From NCBI RefSeq assembly GCF_002938425.1, contig NZ_POQU01000030.1:1-38063 (forward strand): a stretch of DNA of 38,063 bases, written 5' to 3'. Under the pieces are notes generated by a model that did no database searches, was not told where the DNA came from, and saw nothing but the letters and a program-made list of their open reading frames with translations. This document shows positions 12,032-19,637 of the stretch, piece by piece. Source of the DNA: Blastococcus atacamensis (lineage in GTDB: Bacteria > Actinomycetota > Actinomycetes > Mycobacteriales > Geodermatophilaceae). A program made the translations under genes and the position numbers. The stretch's first letter is position 1. Each line of letters begins with the position of its first letter.

Positions 12032-13378
12032 TCACGTGTCGCAGCCGATGCCGTCCCGGTCGCGGTCGAGGTGCGTTCCGTATCCCGGCTGCCCCTGCCG
12101 GATGGGTGCCGCGCCCGCGGCCCGGGCGGCGTCGCAGTTCTTGTAGTAGACCGACGACGGTTCGGGCGCAGGAGCGGGTGCGGGCGCAGGTGCGGGTGCA
12201 GGTGCGGGTGCAGGTGCCGGGCGCGGCGCCGGAGCGGGCGCCGGCTTCGGCGCAGGGGCCGGAGCAGGCGCGGGGGTCGGCGCGCGCTCGGGCAGCGTCG
12301 CCACCACGCCGCCGGGCAGCGGCTCACCCGGGCAGGTGCTGAGCACCGTGGCCATCGTGTTCTTCTCCGCCTGGGTGACCCACACCTCGTAGGTGACCTT
12401 CACGGCCACCTGCCGGGCGACGTAGGCGCAGCGGTAGGAGGTCGCCGGTGGCAGCCAGGTGGCGGCGTCGCCGTCGCCCTTCTGCATGTTCAGCGGCCCG
12501 TCGACGGCGAGCAGGTTCAGCGGGTCGTTGGCGAAACGGACGCGCTGATCGGTCGACCAGCCCTGCGCGCCCTTCTGCCAGGCGTCGGACAGGGCGACGA
12601 CGTGGTCGATCTGGACCGCTTCGCTGGTGCCCTGGCCGCGCGTGAAGGCGATGCGGCGACCCGAGTAGGGGTCGGCCAGCGAGCCGGTCAGCACCACGCA
12701 GTTGCGCGTGCCGGCCTTGTAGGTCTCGCCGGTCAGGTCCCGGGTGAGCACGTCGTTGCGGGTGTCGCAGCCGTTCCGGTCGGTGTCCACCCAGCCGGAG
12801 CCGAAGAGGTCGCGGTCGTAGCCGGTGCGCGGCGCCCGCCCCTTCACCTCGAGGGCCGCCAGGGCCGCCAGCGCCGAGGTCGGCGCGGCGGACCCGACGA
12901 CGGCCTCGGCGCTGGTGGGGTTCAGCACTCCGGCGGCCCTGGCGATCCGGTCCGCCTCGACGGCCGCCTCGGCCGTCTCCTGCTCGGCCAGCGCCGCGTC
13001 GGCCGCCGCCGCTGCTGCCTCGATCTCCGCCTGGCTGAGCGTGGGCTCAGCCGTCTCGTCGGCGTCCCGCGTCTCCGCCGCGGTGGTCGAACCCGCCTCC
13101 TCGGCCGGCGGCAGGGTGCCGCCGCCGACGGCCGCGGCCACCAGGCCGGCGACGGCGACGACGACGGCGGCCCGCCGGGTGGCGATGAACGCCCACCGGG
13201 CCCGGCCGGTCACCACGGCCCCCAGGCCCACCAGCAGGAGCACGACGCCGAGCGCGATCAGCGCGCCGGCCAGCCCGTCGGACGCCGCCCCCGCCAGGAC
13301 GAGGACGGCGGTGACGGCAGCCACCACCAGGAGGACGGTGCGGCGCGGACGGACGGCGGGCTCAGCGAACACGGGCAC
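12032..13378 (-). CDS. membrane-anchored DUF1524/HNH-type nuclease with Excalibur domain
   Basis: 448 residues. The N-terminus has three hydrophobic helices (~13-33, 38-58, 68-88). After an Ala/Glu-rich stalk comes a DUF1524-like HNH region: RNGCDTRNDVLTRDL, then QIDHVVALSDAWQKGAQGW with the catalytic His, and FANDPLNLLAVDGPLNMQKG. A long Ala-Pro linker (~365-415) leads to a C-terminal Excalibur calcium-binding motif (YKNCDAARAAGAAPI ... DRDRDGIGCD). This fits a cell-surface nuclease held outside the membrane, presumably for nutrient or competence-related DNA handling; the substrate is inferred from the family. GTG 13378 is used; a second GTG at 13372 has a slightly better GGGG upstream. It is divergent from the wlb operon. 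Confidence 0.85.
   Translation of the reverse strand: MPVFAEPAVRPRRTVLLVVAAVTAVLVLAGAASDGLAGALIALGVVLLLVGLGAVVTGRARWAFIATRRAAVVVAVAGLVAAAVGGGTLPPAEEAGSTTAAETRDADETAEPTLSQAEIEAAAAAADAALAEQETAEAAVEADRIARAAGVLNPTSAEAVVGSAAPTSALAALAALEVKGRAPRTGYDRDLFGSGWVDTDRNGCDTRNDVLTRDLTGETYKAGTRNCVVLTGSLADPYSGRRIAFTRGQGTSEAVQIDHVVALSDAWQKGAQGWSTDQRVRFANDPLNLLAVDGPLNMQKGDGDAATWLPPATSYRCAYVARQVAVKVTYEVWVTQAEKNTMATVLSTCPGEPLPGGVVATLPERAPTPAPAPAPAPKPAPAPAPRPAPAPAPAPAPAPAPAPAPEPSSVYYKNCDAARAAGAAPIRQGQPGYGTHLDRDRDGIGCDT
12166..12283 (-). repeat. hexanucleotide-like microrepeat coding an Ala-Pro linker
   Basis: Runs of GCAGGT/GCGGGT-type 6-mers that read as Ala-Pro on the minus strand, within the nuclease gene. They form a stiff spacer of roughly 45 residues between the HNH and Excalibur domains. 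Such stretches are prone to slippage and to misassembly. Confidence 0.75.
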
Positions 13379-13617
13379 CCCAGATGCGAGACGGCGACGT
13401 CTGGCACGGTAGGCCGCCTGGGCGCTGCGGATCGCGCACGACGGGCACCCGGGTCACGAGTGTCAGGTGGGGTTCGGAGCACCGGGCACGTGAGCGGGGC
13501 CACCCGCAGGCCGATAACCTCCTCCCGAGCAGCCGCCCGCGTCAGCGTCGGGAGCGGCAACGGGCCACCGGCCGGTCGGACGCGTCTCACGACCGGCGCA
13601 GATCGGAGCGGACGACC

Positions 13618-14211
13618 ATGACCTCGGCACAGCAATCCACCCGCCATCCAGCGGCGGCCCACGAGACGGCGATCGTCGAGGAGCCGGCCACCATCGGGGC
13701 CGGCACCCGGGTGTGGCACCACGCGCACGTGCGCACCGGCGCGACGATCGGCGCCGGGTGCGTGATCGGCAAGAACGTCTTCGTCGACGCGGGCGCCGTC
13801 GTGGGCGACCGCTGCAAGATCCAGAACAACGTCTCGGTCTACAACGGCGTGACGCTGGGATCCGACGTGTTCGTCGGACCGAGCGCGGTGTTCACCAACG
13901 ACCTGCGACCGCGGGCCGCGTCCGCCGACTGGTCGATCACGCCGACCGTCGTCCAGGACGGCGCCTCGATCGGCGCCAACGCGACCATCGTCTGCGGCAC
14001 GGTGCTCGGCACCTCCTGCATGATCGCGGCCGGCTCGGTCGTGACGCGGGACGTGGCACCCAACCAGGTGGTCGCGGGCAACCCCGCCCGGCACCACGGC
14101 TGGGTGTGCGCCTGCGGAGAACTGATCAGCCGGGACGCGGAGCGCCCCGAGGACCCCATCTGTGACCGGCACCGGGCCGGCGCACCCGACGACCGGACGG
14201 CAGAGGCATGA
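13618..14211 (+). CDS. wlbB: WlbB-like UDP-amino-sugar N-acetyltransferase (left-handed beta-helix)
   Basis: 197 residues. Hexapeptide repeats run from ~27 to 160 (for example TIGAGTRVWHHAHVRTGATI and VIGKNVFVDAGAVVGDRC). The segment FTNDLRPRA carries the Asn of WlbB/WbpD enzymes, and AGNPAR closes the helix. The family transfers acetyl from acetyl-CoA to the 3-amino group of UDP-2-acetamido-3-amino-2,3-dideoxyglucuronate. After the helix there is a tail with Cys-Ala-Cys and, 20 residues later, Cys-x2-His, perhaps a small metal knuckle. ATG 13618 has GGAG upstream. It is first in a three-gene operon; its TGA overlaps the next ATG (ATGA). Confidence 0.85.
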   Translation: MTSAQQSTRHPAAAHETAIVEEPATIGAGTRVWHHAHVRTGATIGAGCVIGKNVFVDAGAVVGDRCKIQNNVSVYNGVTLGSDVFVGPSAVFTNDLRPRAASADWSITPTVVQDGASIGANATIVCGTVLGTSCMIAAGSVVTRDVAPNQVVAGNPARHHGWVCACGELISRDAERPEDPICDRHRAGAPDDRTAEA

Positions 14212-15314
14212 CAGCCACCCAGATCCCCATCTCCGTGGTCGCCATCGGCGACGAAGAAGAGCAGCTCGTCCTCGAGGTCCTCCGCTCGGGCCGGCTGGCC
14301 CAGGGCCCGAAGGTCGAGGAGCTCGAGCGCCGCTTCGCGGCAGCCCACGACGTCGAGCACGCCATTGCCGTGAACAACGGCACCACCGCGCTGGTGGCGA
14401 CGCTGCAGGGCCTCGGCATCGGGCCGGGCGACGAGGTGATCACCACCCCGTTCAGCTTCGTGGCCACGCTGAACGCCATCCTCGAGACCGGCGCCACCGC
14501 GCGCTTCGCCGACATCGGTGACGACTTCTGCCTCGACCCCGCCGCGGTCGAGCCCCTGCTGGGCGACCGGACCCGAGTGGTCATGCCCGTCCACCTGTAC
14601 GGGCTGCCGGCCGACCTGCCCCGGTTCGACCAGCTCACCCGCGACCGGGGGCTCGCCCTCGTCGAGGACTCCGCCCAGGCGCACGGCGCTCGCATCGACG
14701 GCCGCTCGGTGGGCTCCTTCGGCGCCGGCTGCTTCTCCTTCTACGCCACGAAGAACGTCATGTGCGGCGAGGGCGGCATGATCACGACCAACGACGCGGC
14801 CCTCGCCGACCGCATCCGGGTGCTGCGCAACCAGGGCATGCGCGCCCAGTACGAGTACGAGGTGCCCGGCCACAACTACCGCCTCACCGACCTGCAGGCC
14901 GCCATCGCGCTGCCTCAGCTGGGCCGACTGGCCCAGATCAACGAGGCCCGCCGCAGCAACGCCGCATACCTGTCCGAGCACCTCCGCGACGTCCCGGGAC
15001 TCCGGCTGCCGGAGGTCCCCGCCGGACGCGAGCACGTCTTCCACCAGTACACCGTCCGCGTCACGGCGGAGGCGAGCGTGGACCGCGCGGGCTTCGTGGC
15101 GGCGCTCGGCGAGCGCGGCGTCCGGGCCGGTATCTACTACCCCCGGCTGATGCACGACTACGACTGCTACCGGGAGCACCCCCGGGTGGTCGTCGACGAG
15201 ACCCCGGTCGCCCTCCAGGCCGCGGCCGAGGCGGTCTCGCTCCCCGTCCACCCGCAGCTGAGCGGCGCGGACCTCGAGCGCATCGTCGCGGCCGTCACCG
15301 AGGTGCTCCGGTGA
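14208..15314 (+). CDS. wlbC: WlbC-like DegT/DnrJ/EryC1 sugar aminotransferase
   Basis: 368 residues. A PLP enzyme of the DegT/DnrJ/EryC1/StrS family that aminates keto-sugar nucleotides with glutamate. Visible are NNGTTALVATLQ (56-67), DEVITTPFSFVAT (75-87), VEDSAQAHGA (152-161) and the Schiff-base lysine Lys182 in FYATKNVMCGEGG. Near the C-terminus lies IYYPRLMHDYDCY. In the WbpE/WlbC setting it aminates C3 of the UDP-2-acetamido-3-keto-glucuronate made by the oxidoreductase downstream. It overlaps wlbB by 4 bp and the next gene by 4 bp, so all three are translationally coupled. Substrate is inferred from the trio, not from residues. Confidence 0.88.
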   Translation: MTATQIPISVVAIGDEEEQLVLEVLRSGRLAQGPKVEELERRFAAAHDVEHAIAVNNGTTALVATLQGLGIGPGDEVITTPFSFVATLNAILETGATARFADIGDDFCLDPAAVEPLLGDRTRVVMPVHLYGLPADLPRFDQLTRDRGLALVEDSAQAHGARIDGRSVGSFGAGCFSFYATKNVMCGEGGMITTNDAALADRIRVLRNQGMRAQYEYEVPGHNYRLTDLQAAIALPQLGRLAQINEARRSNAAYLSEHLRDVPGLRLPEVPAGREHVFHQYTVRVTAEASVDRAGFVAALGERGVRAGIYYPRLMHDYDCYREHPRVVVDETPVALQAAAEAVSLPVHPQLSGADLERIVAAVTEVLR

Positions 15315-16261
15315 CCCGCGTCGCCGTCGTCGGCGCCGGGATCATGGGCGCCAACCACGCCCGCGTCCTGCACCGCTCCCGCTCCGACCTCACGCTCATC
15401 GTCGACCCCGACGAGCGGCGCGGGCGGGCGCTGGCCGACTCCGTCGGCGCCGCCTACAGCTCATCCCTCGACGCCGTGCCCGAGCACGCCGATGCGGCGA
15501 TCGTGGCCGGTCCCAGCGAGCTGCACGCCGAGATCGGCATTCCACTGCTCGAGGCCGGTCTCGACGTCCTCATCGAGAAGCCGATCGCCATGAACGTGGC
15601 TGACGCCGACGACCTCATCAAGACGGCGAGCGCTCGCGACCGGATCCTCATGGTCGGGCACATCGAGCGCTTCAACCCGGCCGTGCTCCAGCTCGACGGG
15701 CTGATCCAGGACCCGCTGCACATCGAGCTGACGCGGATGGGGCCGTTCTCCCCGCGCGTCAGCGCCGACGTCGTGCTCGACCTGATGATCCACGACCTGG
15801 AGCTGGCCCTCGCCATCTCCGGCTCGGAGGTCGTGCGGGTGGAGGGCATCGGGCTCAAGGAGCGGACCGAGTCGCTGGACCTGGCGACCGCGCTGCTGCA
15901 GTTCCGCAACGGGGTGACCGCCACGGTGACGGCCAGCCGGATCGGTCAGCCCAAGATCCGCCGGATCGAGCTGACCCAGCGGGCGAACTTCCTCACCGTC
16001 GACCTGATCCGCCAGGACGTCGAGATCCGCCGGGTCGACCACAACGAGTTCCTGTCCGAGGGCGGCGCGCGGTACCGCCAGACCGGCATCGTCGAGATCC
16101 CGTTCCTCGACCACCAGGGCGAGCCGCTCGCGCTCGAGCTCGCGGAGTTCCTGGGCTGCGTGGCCGAGCGCCGCCAGCCGCGGGTGACCGGCCTGCAGGG
16201 ACGCCGGGCTCTCGAGCTGGCGCTGGCCGTGCGCGAGTCGGCTCAGGCCCGCAGCCGCTGA
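15311..16261 (+). CDS. wlbA: WlbA-like Gfo/Idh/MocA sugar-nucleotide 3-dehydrogenase
   Basis: 316 residues. The N-terminal Rossmann domain has VAVVGAGIMGANHARV (GAGIMG at 8-13). The hallmark EKP (Lys90-Pro91) is within VLIEKPIAMNV. VGHIERFNPAV and LMIHDLELAL carry the catalytic-region Asp/His pattern of the family. It is the NAD-dependent oxidation partner of WlbC: it oxidises C3 of UDP-GlcNAc-uronate before transamination. The GTG overlaps the wlbC stop by 4 bp. The UDP-GlcNAc 6-dehydrogenase needed to supply substrate is not in this window. A WlbA assignment over other Gfo/Idh/MocA activities relies on the operon. Confidence 0.85.
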   Translation: MTRVAVVGAGIMGANHARVLHRSRSDLTLIVDPDERRGRALADSVGAAYSSSLDAVPEHADAAIVAGPSELHAEIGIPLLEAGLDVLIEKPIAMNVADADDLIKTASARDRILMVGHIERFNPAVLQLDGLIQDPLHIELTRMGPFSPRVSADVVLDLMIHDLELALAISGSEVVRVEGIGLKERTESLDLATALLQFRNGVTATVTASRIGQPKIRRIELTQRANFLTVDLIRQDVEIRRVDHNEFLSEGGARYRQTGIVEIPFLDHQGEPLALELAEFLGCVAERRQPRVTGLQGRRALELALAVRESAQARSR

Positions 16262-16290
16262 CCCGGGCCCCCGACCACTGACGCCGTGCG

Positions 16291-16327
16291 GCGGCTCGCG
16301 ACCGGCTACGGCCGGGTCGCGTGCCGC
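16291..16327. terminator. bidirectional hairpin between wlbA and the GT2 gene
   Basis: GCGGC-T-CGCGACC (16291-16303) pairs with GGTCGCG-T-GCCGC (16315-16327): 12 bp with one T-T mismatch, around an 11-nt centre. It overlaps the last codons of the minus-strand glycosyltransferase and follows the plus-strand wlb operon by 29 bp. Confidence 0.55.
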
Positions 16328-17166
16328 CGTCGGATCCCGAGCAGTCCGACGCCCATCTGCCACACGTCGCCGGGCGTGATCCGGCTGGCGTGGTCGCGGT
16401 GCGCCGCCGACAGCCGGACCGGCACCTCCACGGGCACCAGCCCCGAGCGCTCGGCGAGGAAGCACAGCTCCGTCGACAGCAGGTAGCCCCCCTCGCTCAG
16501 CTGGGGAGCGATCGAGCGCAGCCAGGCGCCGTCGACGACGAACGTGCCCTGGGGATCGAGCGTCCGCATGCCCAGGACCACCCGGCGCAGCAGCCAGAAG
16601 CCGCCGGTGAGCACTCGGCGGAGCAGCCCGCGGTCCACGTCGGAGTCGCGGTGCCCCTTCGAGCCGATCACCACCGGATGCGACGCCGCGTCCAGTTCCA
16701 GCGCGGCGTCGAGGTCGTCGAACCCGAACGGGAGGTCGTCGGCCGTGAGCAGCACGCGGTCCCCGCGGCTGGCCGCGATCCCGGTGCGGTAGGCGTTGCC
16801 CATGCCCTTGTCCGAGGTGAGCACGACCAGGCGCACGCCGGGGCTCGCCCACTCACGCTGCAGCCGCGCGAGCAGCTCCGGTGTCCCGTCGGTCGAGCCG
16901 TTCTCCACCACGACGACCTCGGCGTCCATGCCGTCCAGGCGGGCGGCCAAGGCATGCAGCGTCGCCTCGATGGCCACGGTGCTGTTGTGCGCGGGGACGA
17001 CGTAGCTCAGCGCGGTCGTCCCGGAGGTGCCCACTGTCGAATCCTCCGCGGCGTCGGTCCGTGCCCCGTCCATGTCTCTGGCCCCAGCTCTCTCGTCGTC
17101 CCCTACGGGCCCATGTCCGCCTGGGAGGATAGAGGACGTCGGGGTACCGTCGCGGACTGTTGCCAT
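16306..17166 (-). CDS. family 2 glycosyltransferase, polyprenyl-phosphate-sugar-synthase-like
   Basis: 286 residues. The GT-A fold begins at ~48 with LSYVVPAHNST; VVVENGSTDGTPELL and KGMGNAYRTGI follow, then LLTADDLPFGFDDL in place of the usual metal-binding DxD, and VIGSKGHRDSDVDRG. This pattern resembles DPM1/GtrB-like enzymes that load a sugar onto polyprenyl phosphate on the cytoplasmic face. There are no membrane helices of the GtrB C-terminal kind, although GGFWLLRRVVLGM is hydrophobic. ATG 17166 is chosen for its GGGAGGAG Shine-Dalgarno 7 nt upstream. The gene is divergent from the GT-C-like gene (133 bp gap). Sugar and lipid are unknown. Confidence 0.8.
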   Translation of the reverse strand: MATVRDGTPTSSILPGGHGPVGDDERAGARDMDGARTDAAEDSTVGTSGTTALSYVVPAHNSTVAIEATLHALAARLDGMDAEVVVVENGSTDGTPELLARLQREWASPGVRLVVLTSDKGMGNAYRTGIAASRGDRVLLTADDLPFGFDDLDAALELDAASHPVVIGSKGHRDSDVDRGLLRRVLTGGFWLLRRVVLGMRTLDPQGTFVVDGAWLRSIAPQLSEGGYLLSTELCFLAERSGLVPVEVPVRLSAAHRDHASRITPGDVWQMGVGLLGIRRRHATRP

Positions 17167-17286
17167 CTGTGGACTCCTCCCGGCGAGGTCGGTCCGCGCC
17201 CAGGTGCTCGCGGCCGGGTTACCGGTCGAGGCCGGCGTCCGGACGCCGGCGGAGTGCCGCGGCGGCAGTCCCCGGCCACCCCCGAC

Positions 17287-17302
17287 AGGAGGTCCTCCGC
17301 TG
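17287..17302 (+). promoter_or_regulatory. AGGAGG Shine-Dalgarno with apparent CTG start codon
   Basis: AGGAGG at 17287-17292, then 7 nt, then CTG 17300-17302, in frame with the large membrane protein. No ATG, GTG or TTG lies at a usable distance in this frame: the nearest upstream GTG (~17204) has no Shine-Dalgarno, and the next ATG falls inside the first membrane helix. The site therefore suggests CTG initiation. Confidence 0.55.
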
Positions 17303-19597
17303 AGCACCGCTCTCGAGACCGCCCGCCGACCAGCGGTCGCGGCGCCGCGCGCTCGCCGGGTGCCCGAGGTGGGCGTCGTCCTGCTGGTCGGGGCGCTGGC
17401 CGCCGCCATGATGACCGTTCCGTTCCTCCACCGGCACGCCTTCTACTACGGCGGCGACAACCCCGAGTCCTTCGTCCCGCTGTGGCACCACTTCGGGCAG
17501 CAATTGCGGGCGGGGCAGTGGCCGACGATGGACCCCGCCGGCTGGTACGGCGGAAACTACGCGGCCGAGGGCACCTACGCCCTGTGGAACCCGGTGCAGG
17601 TGCTCGACTACCTGCTGGTGTCGTTGTTCGACGACCTCGCCGCGGCCGCCGCGCTGGTGCAGATCCAGTTCCTGGCCCTGCTCGCCATGGGCTCCTATCT
17701 GCTCTTCCGCGAGTACGGCGCCGGCCGGCTCGCCGCGGTCGCGGTGGCGACCGGAATCCCGACCATCGGGTTCACCGTGTTCTACGAGGCGAACGGCTGG
17801 CCCGCCGGGCTCATGGCCTTCACCTGGGTCACCTGGTTCTGGTGGGCGGCGCTCCGGCAGTCGCACGGCCGGCTCCTGCCGCTGGTCCCCTTCGTGCTCG
17901 GGGCCCTCGGCATGACCACCGGCAACCCCTATGCCGCGCTCGGCATGGTGATCGTGCTGCTCGGGCTCGCCGTCGAGCTGCTCGTGCGGCGCGAGACGCG
18001 CCGGTTGGTGCACCTCGTCGTCACCGGGGCCTGCGTGGGCGCGGTGGCCGCGCTGGTGTTCCTGCCGATGCTGGGCACCCTTCCGGTGACCGACCGCCAG
18101 GAGGTCGCCGGCCTGATGAACAGCGGGTTCCTGGTGCCCCAGCTCGGCGACGTCGCCGGTGCCAGCAGCCCGAGCTACCTGCCCGCGATCCTCAACTGGG
18201 GTGGCGCCCTCTTCGAGCGGCGCCCGTCCACCTATTTCATCTGGTTCGCGTGGCCACTTCTGCCGTGGCTGCGCTGGCGAGAGGTCCGTCGACCGGGTGG
18301 ACGACCGACCAGCGTGCTGGTGATCGCCACGGTCTTCGGCGCGCTGAGCCTCGGACCGTCGAACCTGTGGCTGTTCCGCTGGCCGATCCGGTTCATCGAG
18401 TACTTCTACCTCGCGCTGGCCGTCCTGCTCGCCCTTGCGCTCTCGCGTGGCCTGGCGACCGACGCCGTCCGGACGCGTGTGGCGGCGACCGTCGGGATCG
18501 TCGGGATCGGGGCGTACCTCGCCTTCTCCACCCGGCCCGACATCTACGCAGTCCACGCCGTGGCAACGTTCGGCGTGCTCGCACTCGTCCTTCTGGCGGT
18601 CGCCGCGACGCACCGCCGGGGCCGTGTCGCCGGGGCGGCGGTCCTCGTGCTGGGCACCGCACTGGTGCTCCTCTACCAGTCCGTGAAGTTCCCGCTCCCT
18701 ACCCGCTCGGCGAGCGCAGAGCCACTGGCCCGCGTGCCGGCGTCCCTCATCTCGCAAGCGCGCGACACGACCTCGTCGCACGAGGGCACCGTGCTGCAGC
18801 TCGGGGACCTCGAGTCGTTGGAGACGCCCCGGCTCGACCTGGACGGGGCACTCCTCTTCGGCAACCTGGGTCTCATGACCGGTCGGGAGACGGTCGTGCG
18901 GTACAGCGGCATGGGATTCGCGGAGTTCAACGAGGCCCTGTGCATGGACTACCGGGGGCAGGTCTGCCCGGAGGCCTTCGACCGGATCTGGGCACCGGTC
19001 GAGGGCATCGGCGTGCCACTGGTCGACCTCATGGAGGTGCAGACCCTGGTCATCGACGCCCACCTGCTCCCCGGCCCGGCCGGCGCGGAGCCCCCGCGGG
19101 GCTGGTCGGTGGCCGCCCGCGACGACCTCCGGACCGTGTGGGTGCGGGACGAGGCACCGAACTACGCGGGGCGGCTGTCCTGGGCCTCCCGGGACATCGA
19201 TGTGCTGTCCGAGCGCGGTGCGGGCACCAGCGAGACGGTCGCGTTCGACGCCGACACCGCGGGCGACCTCGTGTTCGCGCGCCTGGCCTGGCCGGGCTAC
19301 AGCGCGACCGTGGACGGGGAGCCCGTCGAGGTGAGCGACGGACCGGCGGGTCTGCTGAGCGTGGCCGTGCCCGCGGGTGAGCACACCCTCGAGCTGGAGT
19401 TCCGCTCCCCCGGCCTGACCGCGGGCATCGTTGCGGCCGTGCTCGCCGCCGTGGTGAGCCTGGTCCAGACCGCGGTGTGGCTGGTCCCGGCTCTCCGGCG
19501 ACGCCGGGGCGGCCCTGCGGCCGGTCCGGCAGCCCCGTCGGACCGTTCCGAGCCAACGCCGCGGGAGGCGCTCGCCGGGACCGCGGGGCGAGGATGA
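17300..19597 (+). CDS. large YfhO/GT-C-like membrane protein
   Basis: 765 residues from CTG. TM1 is at ~28-45 (EVGVVLLVGALAAAMM), followed by a first loop with YYGGDNPESFVPLWHH, then about ten further hydrophobic helices up to ~residue 465. The soluble C-terminal part has DRIWAPVEGIG, and then LAWPGYSATVDGEPVEV followed by VAVPAGEHTLELEF. This is the beta-sandwich signature of YfhO-type proteins. YfhO and GT-C enzymes transfer sugars from polyprenyl-phosphate donors outside the membrane. A final hydrophobic helix lies at ~710-735 before a polar tail. It sits between the GT2 gene and a flippase-like gene, which supports a shared lipid-linked sugar route. Acceptor and donor are unknown. Confidence 0.75.
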   Translation: MSTALETARRPAVAAPRARRVPEVGVVLLVGALAAAMMTVPFLHRHAFYYGGDNPESFVPLWHHFGQQLRAGQWPTMDPAGWYGGNYAAEGTYALWNPVQVLDYLLVSLFDDLAAAAALVQIQFLALLAMGSYLLFREYGAGRLAAVAVATGIPTIGFTVFYEANGWPAGLMAFTWVTWFWWAALRQSHGRLLPLVPFVLGALGMTTGNPYAALGMVIVLLGLAVELLVRRETRRLVHLVVTGACVGAVAALVFLPMLGTLPVTDRQEVAGLMNSGFLVPQLGDVAGASSPSYLPAILNWGGALFERRPSTYFIWFAWPLLPWLRWREVRRPGGRPTSVLVIATVFGALSLGPSNLWLFRWPIRFIEYFYLALAVLLALALSRGLATDAVRTRVAATVGIVGIGAYLAFSTRPDIYAVHAVATFGVLALVLLAVAATHRRGRVAGAAVLVLGTALVLLYQSVKFPLPTRSASAEPLARVPASLISQARDTTSSHEGTVLQLGDLESLETPRLDLDGALLFGNLGLMTGRETVVRYSGMGFAEFNEALCMDYRGQVCPEAFDRIWAPVEGIGVPLVDLMEVQTLVIDAHLLPGPAGAEPPRGWSVAARDDLRTVWVRDEAPNYAGRLSWASRDIDVLSERGAGTSETVAFDADTAGDLVFARLAWPGYSATVDGEPVEVSDGPAGLLSVAVPAGEHTLELEFRSPGLTAGIVAAVLAAVVSLVQTAVWLVPALRRRRGGPAAGPAAPSDRSEPTPREALAGTAGRG

Positions 19598-19637
19598 AGC
19601 ACCAGCCGGAGCACACGACGGAGAAGAAGGCGGTCCG

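Noticed and set aside
12166-12283. CRISPR-like or minisatellite array
   Set aside because: Short in-frame repeats without spacers; they encode the Ala-Pro linker.
13379-13617. Promoters in the 239-bp gap between the nuclease gene and wlbB
   Set aside because: GATAAC near 13512 resembles a -10, but no -35 or second support was found; nothing else is visible in the gap.
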